Assembly: GCF_000018285.1 (NCBI RefSeq)
Contig: NC_009901.1
Span: 557,001 to 621,000, forward strand
DNA length: 64,000 nt
Reading direction: 5' to 3'
From: Shewanella pealeana ATCC 700345
GTDB lineage: Bacteria; Pseudomonadota; Gammaproteobacteria; Enterobacterales; Shewanellaceae
The position numbers and the translations under genes were made by a program. The first letter of the stretch is position 1, and every line of letters begins with the position of its first letter. Positions 57,099 to 64,000 of this stretch are shown piece after piece. Below the pieces are notes generated by a model, which saw nothing but the letters and a program-made list of their open reading frames with translations, had not been told where the DNA came from and made no database searches.

Positions 57099-57428
57099 AT
57101 GCAACTATTCTCTCTTGTTTCAATGACTGTCGATGGACAGCGGATCCTGATAAGCCCACAAGATGCTAATTTAGTAGAAGTGGCAGCTAAGCTGAAGATC
57201 AATATTCCAGCTCCTTGCCTTAAAAGTAAGCGTAAAAATGGTTGCTGCAAAGCCTGTTTAGTCGAGGTAGACGGAAAGAAAGCTTACGCCTGCACAACAA
57301 AACCGCTAGCGAACATGAACGTCACCGTACGCACTAGAGAGTTAGATAGTATTCGCAAGGCCTCGTTAAAGGCGTATAGGACTCAGGTGCGAACCGGGGC
57401 GGCAGCTGCGTGCCAGTGTTCAGGTTAA
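57099..57428 (+). CDS. Small 2Fe-2S ferredoxin-like protein
   Basis: A 109-residue protein with a plant-type ferredoxin fold. The cluster cysteines are in APCLKSKRKNGCCKACLVEVDGKKAYACTTKP (about 46-75), giving the C-x8-CCxxC...C pattern similar to the N-terminal domain of NuoG and formate dehydrogenase subunits. The last residues (AAACQCSG) add two cysteines. No strong ribosome site precedes the ATG at 57099; Met9 (57123) is an alternative. The partner enzyme is unknown. Confidence 0.7.
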   Translation: MQLFSLVSMTVDGQRILISPQDANLVEVAAKLKINIPAPCLKSKRKNGCCKACLVEVDGKKAYACTTKPLANMNVTVRTRELDSIRKASLKAYRTQVRTGAAAACQCSG

Positions 57429-57604
57429 TGCTAGTGAGCTGCTAAGGCTCGCGCGTAACAATCATCTTAAGGTGTAATGCTTGTTCTTGTAGGGCTATAG
57501 CGCTACAACAACGGCTGAAGGTTAATAGAGTGACATTTTAGCCTTTATGCTCTGATGCAGATGGTTATAGTTATATTGTTGTTCACTATTTTTCAGAGGT
57601 GCTA

Positions 57605-58147
57605 ATGAAACTTGAAAATATTTGGTCTGCTTATCGACGTCAATTGGAAGCATTCTTACACTCCAAAGTGTCCAATGCTGCTGATGTTGAAGATTTACTG
57701 CAGGAGATATTAATTAAAACCCACACTGGCCTTGATAGTCTGCAAAAAGGGGAGAGTATTCAAGCCTGGTTGTTTCAGATCGCCAATCGAACCACTATTG
57801 ATTTTTATAGAAAAAAAGCGCGTCTTAAAGAGTTAGATCCAGAAGAGTTATGGTATCAAGAGAAGCAGCAAGATATTAAGGCAGAGCTAATCCCCTGTAT
57901 CGAACCGTTTCTAACGGCGCTGCCTGATGATATGGCATCGTTACTGCGTGCTATCGACTTAGAGGGGAAGTCTCAAAAGGCATACGCGCAGGAGAAAGGG
58001 ATCAACTACACCACCCTTAAATCTAAAGTGCAAAAGAGCCGAGCAACACTAAGGGGGCTGTTTGAGGGGTGTTGTCATTACAGTTTAGATCCACAGGGTA
58101 ACCTTATCGACTTTGAACAAAAATCTGCGTCATGCAAAAAATGCTAA
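57605..58147 (+). CDS. sigZ: SigZ-like ECF sigma factor
   Basis: A 180-residue sigma-70 family protein with region 2 (about 12-75; DVEDLLQEILIKTHTGLDSLQKGESIQAWLFQIANRTTIDFYRKKAR) and region 4 (about 105-150; QKAYAQEKGINYTTLKSKVQKSRATLRG). The Cys-rich tail (EGCCHYSLDPQGNLIDFEQKS, then CKKC) is characteristic of SigZ. AGAGGT precedes the ATG at 57605. A GST-like gene follows 66 bases on, and no anti-sigma gene is seen. Confidence 0.87.
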   Translation: MKLENIWSAYRRQLEAFLHSKVSNAADVEDLLQEILIKTHTGLDSLQKGESIQAWLFQIANRTTIDFYRKKARLKELDPEELWYQEKQQDIKAELIPCIEPFLTALPDDMASLLRAIDLEGKSQKAYAQEKGINYTTLKSKVQKSRATLRGLFEGCCHYSLDPQGNLIDFEQKSASCKKC

Positions 58148-58213
58148 ATAACTTCGTCCTTTCTATGCCTGCATCGTCTTATAGGTAAATTCATTAACGA
58201 TATAGGTTTAAAA

Positions 58214-58927
58214 ATGTTGAAAATAGTAAGTTATGTCATATGTCCATTCGTGCAACGCATTACTGGTCTACTCGAGGCTAAGGGAGTGTCTTATCAAATT
58301 GAATACATTAGCCTTAAGGATAAGCCACAATGGTTTCTCGATATTGCACCTAACGGTCAAGTTCCTGTTCTGATCACAGAAGATAACATTGCACTGTCAG
58401 AGTCAGATGCGATCGCTGAATACCTAGATGATGAATATCCTTTGCTAAGACCTGAAGTTAATAAATCTGCTTGCCGTGCAAGACAGAGAGCCTGGGTGTA
58501 TCAAGCAAGCAAACTTTATCTTAAACAATGTAGTCATATGCAAAGTCCTACTCAGCAAGTCTTTGAGGAGCGACAAGAATACCTGCAAAATCAGTTTGCC
58601 AAGGTTGAGTCTTTTCTTAAAGACCACACCGATAGCCAATATTTCTGTGCCAACGTGATAGGTAACATCGATATTGCTTGGCTGCCTTTGTTTCACCGGG
58701 CGGCATTAGTGCAAAAGCACACTGGAATGAGATTATTTGAAAACTTTCCTCTGCTTCAGACATGGGCCGATAATATCATGGCGACAGGCCTTGCTGAGAA
58801 AACGGTTCATGACAGTTTTGAAGCGCGTTTTGTTAATTTCTACCTAAGTGATAAGACATATCTTGGTAGCGGAAACAAACGCAACAACCAGAGCTGCAAT
58901 ACTTCATCGACTTCTTGTTGTGCTTAA
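58214..58927 (+). CDS. Glutathione S-transferase family protein
   Basis: A 237-residue GST: thioredoxin-like N-terminal domain (1-80) with active site CPFVQR (Cys10) and the glutathione-binding NGQVPVLITEDNIALSESDAIAEYLD, then the all-helical C-terminal domain (about 90-205). The Cys site is typical of omega/beta-like GSTs. The tail is unusual, ending NTSSTSCCA after SCN. Pairing with SigZ suggests response to thiol or electrophile stress; this is inference. Confidence 0.87.
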   Translation: MLKIVSYVICPFVQRITGLLEAKGVSYQIEYISLKDKPQWFLDIAPNGQVPVLITEDNIALSESDAIAEYLDDEYPLLRPEVNKSACRARQRAWVYQASKLYLKQCSHMQSPTQQVFEERQEYLQNQFAKVESFLKDHTDSQYFCANVIGNIDIAWLPLFHRAALVQKHTGMRLFENFPLLQTWADNIMATGLAEKTVHDSFEARFVNFYLSDKTYLGSGNKRNNQSCNTSSTSCCA

Positions 58928-59644
58928 TCTCACTTATTAAGAAAGGCTGAGAAGGCTATGGGACCAAAATTTGGCCCCATAGCTTGGGTATTGACGCTGA
59001 CTGTACCGTTATCTTCTATCCGCTACTGTTAGGCTATGACGACATAAGGGAACAAGGAAAGGTCGTTTTTAGTCTAGTCTAACCTTATCTTTCATTGCAC
59101 TCTGGTACTGTCTCAATACTCATTTCTTCTAGGCTATATCTAGCCAAACCATCCCTAGGAGCAGTCCCTTAAACACCGTTAAAAGGTCTTTAGCCGCCTA
59201 TTGGTCATTAGGCCAGCTCGTTATTTACTATTTTGTTGTAACGTATCGGCTTACACCTAGCTCCTTATGTTTGTAAATGAGCAAGCCCTTATCTCTGCTG
59301 AGTTTGCGCGATTACGCTAACTGCTCTCGTTTGGTTTTTCATCGTTCTTTTGTAACTTTTTTGCGATTTAAAAAACGTAAAGTTGTGATTTTTATATCTA
59401 AAAAGATCTCTTGATAACTATTTAACTCGTTGTTTTCTTATGTAAATATCGTTTTTATATCTAATTGCTTCTAATGGATTTTTAACTGTGCTGTAGCGCA
59501 GGTTTTTACTGTTTTTTATGTGGAAAATAGCCCTTGCTCAGTTGTTTAGCTCAATCGGTGAACGGTTAGTTTCAAAAATGTGGGCTTAAAAAAAAAGCCT
59601 GCAATAAACAGTAAAAATAAAATAATGATAAGTAGGAGTGAATG
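58928..59644. promoter_or_regulatory. Control region upstream of sirA copy 2
   Basis: A long hairpin at 58955-58983 (GCTATGGG with CCCATAGC, continued by CCAAA/TTTGG) follows the GST gene without a T run. The block at 59519-59549 (TGGAAAATAGC, then TTGTTTAG) matches 32943-32973 upstream of sirA copy 1. TTGAT-AACT-ATTTA at 59411-59424 is a weak FNR-like match (8 of 10). AGGAG is at 59634-59638. Confidence 0.55.
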
Positions 59645-61675
59645 ATGAGACGGTGGAAACACAAGGTAGCATTAAGCGTGCTGTTTTGTTTTGGTGCCAT
59701 TGCCAATGCGAACGCTGCTGGAAAATACGACAGTATCCCTCAGATGGGTAAAACTGCTAAAGAGTCGATAGCTAATTATCAAGGAACGCAACAGATAAAC
59801 GGCGTGAAAACGCTGCAAGACTATATTGTTCAAGAAGATGAGTTATTTGATTACCTATTCGAAAATCACCCAATGTTTAAATATCAACAATCGGGTAACT
59901 TGATTGGTGATTACCATATCAGTGACCGTGGTGAAGAGTATTTAGATACGGGCCATAGCCCTGCATATAGTAAAAGTGTTGGTAAGCCACGAGCGGTACA
60001 ATATCGTTTAGGTGCCAAATCAATTCTAGATTATCCAAACAATTTCGTTGGTCCTGAGAAGTGTGCCGAATGTCATGCGACTCAATACGAGAAATGGCAG
60101 CGCTCGCGTCATGCTAAAACAATTCGTTTCCCTGGCGAACACCCAGAAGTGGATAACGATATTGAAAAAACCATGTACAACACCAAAGATACCTCAATCT
60201 TACCCGACGGTATTACCCCAGACATGATCTATGCAACTGTTGGTACGCCTCGTACTAAATACGGTTTCATCGATGCATGGCTCGTGCGTGGTACTTACCA
60301 TATCAGAGACGGTTTATTACGCGACGGCACTGGTAAAATGGTTGCTGGTGCAAACCAGTTCTCTCGTGGTTGGGCTGAATGGCTAACCCCTGAGATGTCT
60401 AAGAAAATTAACGATGTTATCCCTGATTTCCCAATTACCCTTGAAGGTTTTGGTGGTTCAGGTTCGCACCAGCAAGGCATGAGCTCTTATGGTGCTAAGT
60501 ATGAAAAAGAGATGTTGTTCCAACCAGCAAGTTCTTACTGTGAAGTTTGTCATACGTTCAAGTTTGACTTCCAAAGCAAGCAAGAGTTCTTCGATGCCTT
60601 AGGCGATCCTAAGAAGCTTCAAGAGCACACTATCTCTCGTGGTATCGCTTGTGAAGAGTGTCATGGCGCAGGTGGTCACTTAGATGGTGGTACTGGCGGC
60701 ATGCAGTCTAACTGTGAACGTTGTCACCAGCGTTTCCAGTATGACCCAACGTTAATGGATACTCCTGAAGCACAAGAGAAGGGTGAATACGCCTTTGGTG
60801 TGAAGATGAAGTCTCTATGTCCATCATGTGGTACTGAAGGTTCACAGATGTATAACTCTGTGCACTACGAGAAGGGCATGCGTTGTACTACATGTCACGA
60901 TCCACACGAAGTGACGGATGGTTCTTGGCAGTCTGGTTTCACTACACCAAAGCTGAAGAAAGACTGTAAAGATTGTCACGAAGCACAAACGTTGATTGCT
61001 GAAAATTCAGATACTCACAACCAGCAAACATGTCAAAGCTGTCACATGCCTAACATGGGTAGCTGTGAAAACTTCAAGGCATTGCAGTTCCCTGACCAAG
61101 CAGGCTTCGACGCAGTACGTAAGTCTCATATGTGGAAGATTGAAGTCGACCCTACTCTGAAGACGTTGAACCCACCTGAAGGTGAGTCTCGTGCCGGTGG
61201 CCCAAGCGGTGTTAAAGGTTGGACAGTGGCTAAGAACGAAGAAGGTCGCAACTACTTAGACTTGATGTGGTCTTGTGCTCGTACCTCTATCTCTGACCAC
61301 GATGTGGTTGAGAACAAAGGTTGTCACAGCCAGTTCCAGTCTGAACTAGAAAAAGGCCTACATTACGAAGATCAGTTAGAGATCTACGGTGAAGTTCAGA
61401 AGATGCAAACGCCTGTTAAGGAAGTCTTCACAAAGGTTGAGCAAGCACTTGTACGCATCGACCAGCTATTAGAAGTGACTAAGTTGTCTACTGAAGACAA
61501 GACTCAAGTACTAATGCTAGCTGAGAAAGCGCAAGAGACTGTTGATCTAATCAAGAAAGATGGTTCTTGGGGGGTTCATGGCTTCCGTTACAGCCAGAAG
61601 CGTCTAGATGCTGCACTAACGTATGTTACGCAAGCGCAAAACATTCTAGATGGAACAGGTTACGCAGCTAAGTAA
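59645..61675 (+). CDS. sirA: Octaheme sulfite reductase SirA (MccA family), copy 2
   Basis: A 676-residue paralogue of the first SirA, with a Sec signal ending ANAA. The same eight heme sites are kept in the same order: CAECH, CEVCH, CEECH, CERCH, CTTCH, CKDCH, CQSCH and a CX15CH (CARTSISDH to GCH). The non-heme CPSC and SCENF cysteines are also kept. Differences cluster in surface loops, for example an [13 protein letters not shown] segment and FQYDPTLM. The start at 59645 is 6 bases after AGGAG. No heme-lyase genes lie upstream of this copy, so it may use those at 29492-32494. Confidence 0.95.
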   Translation: MRRWKHKVALSVLFCFGAIANANAAGKYDSIPQMGKTAKESIANYQGTQQINGVKTLQDYIVQEDELFDYLFENHPMFKYQQSGNLIGDYHISDRGEEYLDTGHSPAYSKSVGKPRAVQYRLGAKSILDYPNNFVGPEKCAECHATQYEKWQRSRHAKTIRFPGEHPEVDNDIEKTMYNTKDTSILPDGITPDMIYATVGTPRTKYGFIDAWLVRGTYHIRDGLLRDGTGKMVAGANQFSRGWAEWLTPEMSKKINDVIPDFPITLEGFGGSGSHQQGMSSYGAKYEKEMLFQPASSYCEVCHTFKFDFQSKQEFFDALGDPKKLQEHTISRGIACEECHGAGGHLDGGTGGMQSNCERCHQRFQYDPTLMDTPEAQEKGEYAFGVKMKSLCPSCGTEGSQMYNSVHYEKGMRCTTCHDPHEVTDGSWQSGFTTPKLKKDCKDCHEAQTLIAENSDTHNQQTCQSCHMPNMGSCENFKALQFPDQAGFDAVRKSHMWKIEVDPTLKTLNPPEGESRAGGPSGVKGWTVAKNEEGRNYLDLMWSCARTSISDHDVVENKGCHSQFQSELEKGLHYEDQLEIYGEVQKMQTPVKEVFTKVEQALVRIDQLLEVTKLSTEDKTQVLMLAEKAQETVDLIKKDGSWGVHGFRYSQKRLDAALTYVTQAQNILDGTGYAAK

Positions 61676-61691
61676 GCCGCCTAACTTAATC

Positions 61692-61728
61692 GCCTCGGCC
61701 GCCATTGCAGTGCAATGACTGCCGAGGC
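61692..61728 (+). other. Intercistronic stem-loop after sirA copy 2
   Basis: GCCTCGGC pairs with GCCGAGGC and encloses CATTGCA-G-TGCAATG, a second stem. It lies in the same place as the hairpin after sirA copy 1 but with unrelated sequence; no T run follows. Confidence 0.83.
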
Positions 61729-61741
61729 AATAGAGAGAAAA

Positions 61742-62173
61742 ATGATGAAAAAAGCACTTGGTCAAATCTTAGTAACTCTTTCCTTACTCGCAAGCTCTGC
61801 CAGCTGTTTGGCTGGTAGTGGTTCAGATATGGGACCTGCTCATCGTTATGAGCACCAACTTAACACTATCAGCATGATGGAAGCTGGGACTTTAGTGGGT
61901 AAGGAAGGCGTCTACTTCTTTGATGTGAATACGCTGGAGCTATGGGCTGAAGGTTACATTCCAGGTGCGATTTACTTCAACGTTAAAGATTGGAAGAAGT
62001 TACTGCCGGCGAACAAAGATGCGCTGATGGTGTTCTATTGCGCCAACCGTTTGTGTAACGCCAGTGAAGTCGCGGCTCATTCGGTGATGAAAATGGGTTA
62101 TACCAACGTCAAACAAATGCCTGATGGTATTTACGGATGGCGCTTGGCAAACCGTGTAACGGAAAGACCATAA
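61742..62173 (+). CDS. Periplasmic rhodanese-like protein of the sir operon, copy 2
   Basis: About 143 residues from the ATG at 61742 (GAGAG four bases before; the next ATG at 61745 is also possible). Signal peptide (about 1-25), then the same single rhodanese domain as copy 1, with YCANRLCNASEVAA as active loop and MPDGIYGWRLANRVTERP at the end. The paralogue keeps both loop cysteines. Confidence 0.88.
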   Translation: MMKKALGQILVTLSLLASSASCLAGSGSDMGPAHRYEHQLNTISMMEAGTLVGKEGVYFFDVNTLELWAEGYIPGAIYFNVKDWKKLLPANKDALMVFYCANRLCNASEVAAHSVMKMGYTNVKQMPDGIYGWRLANRVTERP

Positions 62174-62232
62174 CAGCTGGATGTTGGGTATAAAAATTAC
62201 GTAAAACTAATTTATTCAAAGAGATAACCATT

Positions 62233-63018
62233 ATGAAAATATTTACAAAAACTACCCTAGCTGTTGTGACAAGTTTCACTCTATTTATGTCAGCCAACTC
62301 AATGGCCGCAACCGAGCTGACTTCTGATGTGCAAAAAGAGTCTTACAGTATCGGTGCTTCTTTAGGTAAATACATCTCGGGCCAAATTTATAGCCAAACT
62401 GAGTTGGGTGCTGAAGTCGATGTAGACCTTGTCATTGAAGGTGTGGTGGATGCTCTTAAAAATAACTCACAGTTTTCAGATGAAGAAATTCTCACCTATT
62501 TAAATCAGCGTGCAGAGCAGTTAAATACAGCTCGCGAAGCTGCAGAGGCCAAAATTGCCTTAGCAAACCTTACAGCGGGTAATAAGTATTTAGCAGAAAA
62601 CGAAAAGAAAGATGGCGTTATGGTCACCGAGTCTGGTCTGCAGTATGAAGTGATTAGCGAAGGGAAAGGCCGTAAGCCAAACCCACAAGATGTGGTAACT
62701 GTGCACTATAAAGGTTTCCTTATCGACGGCACAGAGTTTGATGACTCACACAAGCGCAATGAGCCAAATCGCTTTGCATTAATGAGCGTGATTGAAGGCT
62801 GGCAAGAAGGCATTCCGTTGATGAAAGAAGGTTCAACTTACAAGTTTGCCATTCCTGCAGCGCTGGCCTACGGCGAAAAGCAAGTCGGTATTATTCCGCC
62901 AAGCTCTACTCTAGTTTTTGAAGTTGAGCTAGTTAAAGTTGAAGCTCCTGGCCAAAACTCACACGGCATGGGCCTTAGTGGTATGGGCATGGGCGGTATG
63001 ATGGGCGGCGGTCACTAA
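62233..63018 (+). CDS. FKBP-type peptidyl-prolyl isomerase with Met/Gly tail, copy 2
   Basis: A 261-residue paralogue of the copy-1 isomerase: signal peptide ending SMAA, an FkpA/Mip-like N-terminal domain (about 28-120), an FKBP domain (VTVHYKGFLIDGTEFDDSHKR, VIEGWQEGI, PAALAYGEK), and the same tail HGMGLSGMGMGGMMGG ending GGH. The tail is almost unchanged between the copies while other parts differ. Confidence 0.9.
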   Translation: MKIFTKTTLAVVTSFTLFMSANSMAATELTSDVQKESYSIGASLGKYISGQIYSQTELGAEVDVDLVIEGVVDALKNNSQFSDEEILTYLNQRAEQLNTAREAAEAKIALANLTAGNKYLAENEKKDGVMVTESGLQYEVISEGKGRKPNPQDVVTVHYKGFLIDGTEFDDSHKRNEPNRFALMSVIEGWQEGIPLMKEGSTYKFAIPAALAYGEKQVGIIPPSSTLVFEVELVKVEAPGQNSHGMGLSGMGMGGMMGGGH

Positions 63019-63103
63019 TCGCTGCTGCTAGCAAATTAATTTAGCTAGTGTTTATTAAGTTTTAAGTTGTTGTTTTAGTAAGTTTCGTTTGTAGAGAGTC
63101 ACT

Positions 63104-63817
63104 ATGAATAGTTTAGCTATCGGCATTGCTGTCACCTTATGTGCAGTTATCACCCTAATTTGGCGTCATCATCACTCTAGTCAAAAGCATGGTGTAACCC
63201 TGATAGTTAAGCCTTTCGATGATGGAATTGATGAGCACTCTGTCAACATTAAGGTACCTACGGTGCTATCTGTAGTGCTCTTTACAACGACACTATTAAT
63301 TTACGTACAATTAGGCCATTTCAATGGTTGGAATAAAGGAGTAGTCGACACAAATATTGATTACCTGATCACCGCAGAAATCAATAGAAATGCAAAAAAA
63401 GTCAATGAACAACCTAATAATGAAATTGCATTATTAAATTTGGCTCAATCCTATGTGGATGGCGGCCTGTATAGCGAATCGGTTCAAACCTTCGATACCT
63501 TACTCAAGCTCACGGGCGATGATGCCAACATTATTGGCATGAAAGCTAATGCCATGTATTACCGCGACAACAGAGAGATGAGTTTAGACATTGACTTAGT
63601 TATCGCCAGAGCCTTAGCACTCGACGAATACGAACCGCAATCTCGTTTATTACTTGCTACCCACGCTTACCTTAGCGGCGAGTTTGAAAAGGCCATCGAG
63701 CAATGGCAGAAACTACTCGAAAGCAAACAGCCAAACGTTAACCGAGCTGCAATTAATAATGCAATTTTAAGAGCCGAGCAAAAAATAGCTAATCGTTCAG
63801 TGGCTGCATCTGAGTAA
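63104..63817 (+). CDS. CcmI/NrfG-like membrane TPR protein, copy 2
   Basis: A 237-residue protein with an N-terminal helix (about 3-22), a second membrane helix (about 52-70) and periplasmic TPR repeats (NEIALLNLAQSYVDGGLYSESVQTFDTLL, LLLATHAYLSGEFEKAIEQW). It matches copy 1 in order and in the MYYRDNR loop. It probably presents apo-SirA to the heme lyase. Confidence 0.82.
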   Translation: MNSLAIGIAVTLCAVITLIWRHHHSSQKHGVTLIVKPFDDGIDEHSVNIKVPTVLSVVLFTTTLLIYVQLGHFNGWNKGVVDTNIDYLITAEINRNAKKVNEQPNNEIALLNLAQSYVDGGLYSESVQTFDTLLKLTGDDANIIGMKANAMYYRDNREMSLDIDLVIARALALDEYEPQSRLLLATHAYLSGEFEKAIEQWQKLLESKQPNVNRAAINNAILRAEQKIANRSVAASE

Positions 63818-63879
63818 AGTCACGTAAAACCTAATAAGTATAAATATATCAGCAAAATAGCTGATAGCTGGAGGATGCT

Positions 63880-64000
63880 GTGAGTGAAAATATAGAGAGA
63901 CGGAGGTTCCTTAAATGCTTAGGAGCCAGCTCTTTGATAATAGCGCCCTTAGGGTGTAGCTCTGTCAAAGAGGGAGAGTCAGATGCAAACAAGCCCCATT
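63880..64000 (+). CDS. sirC: SirC copy 2, cut by window end
   Basis: A GTG start at 63880 after GGAGG, and about 40 codons before the edge. The N-terminus reads ERRRFLKCLGASSLIIAPLGCSSVKEGE, a Tat signal almost identical to the first SirC, also at the DNA level. The remaining cluster cysteines lie outside the window. Confidence 0.9.
   Translation, partial: MSENIERRRFLKCLGASSLIIAPLGCSSVKEGESDANKPH

Noticed and set aside
3741-64000. tRNA, rRNA or CRISPR arrays
   Set aside because: I saw no cloverleaf-type sequence with a CCA end, no rRNA landmarks and no spaced direct repeats of CRISPR type.

Overview
The window reads as a chromosomal segment of a marine Shewanella (Gammaproteobacteria). The evidence is an OmcA/MtrC-family multiheme lipoprotein, an octaheme sulfite reductase (SirA/MccA type) operon with its own heme-attachment genes, gammaproteobacterial Udp, UvrD and UbiA, and several GGDEF/EAL, NhaC and OmpA-type genes. 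The species cannot be fixed by reading alone.

Region 1 (1-29.2 kb) is mostly ordinary chromosome. It holds a LysR regulator cut by the left edge, an NTF2-like protein, an orphan multiheme outer-membrane cytochrome with nine CXXCH motifs, ElaA, a radical SAM protein, two overlapping LysR genes, OmpA, MscS, a YdcH-like protein, uridine phosphorylase facing a Tsx-like porin, an NfeD plus two SPFH protein operon, a Nudix gene whose 3' end is copied twice downstream, a PAS-GGDEF-EAL protein, RidA, UvrD, UbiA, an esterase, a MazG-like protein and NhaC.

Region 2 (29.3-44.5 kb) is a complete sulfite-respiration locus. On the minus strand lie heme-lyase genes of the CcmF, CcmH and thioredoxin (CcmG/DsbE) types. 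Divergent from them runs sirA, a periplasmic rhodanese, an FKBP isomerase, a CcmI/NrfG-like TPR protein, sirC (Fe-S), sirD (NrfD-like), nosL, nosD, nosF and nosY, followed by a membrane-bound CadC/ToxR-like regulator. SirA carries seven CXXCH motifs and one CX15CH motif. Because the MccA family uses a heme-copper active site, the Nos genes probably supply copper to SirA; no nitrous oxide reductase gene is present in the window.

Region 3 (44.5-51.9 kb) is accessory DNA. It has three copies of a structured repeat built from short hairpins, two decayed REP-type transposase genes sharing the same early defects, heptanucleotide repeats, two unknown small genes, a LysE-type exporter, a probable orphan immunity gene and a lipoprotein with seventeen 22-residue leucine-rich repeats.

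Region 4 (51.9-64 kb) holds a 939-residue protein of unknown function, an EamA transporter, a small ferredoxin, a SigZ-like sigma factor with a glutathione S-transferase, and then a second copy of the sir operon in the same order (sirA, rhodanese, FKBP, TPR, sirC) that runs off the right edge. The two sir clusters are direct repeats about 26.6 kb apart. They are diverged paralogues, but they share an upstream block, an intercistronic hairpin position and the Met/Gly tail of the FKBP protein.
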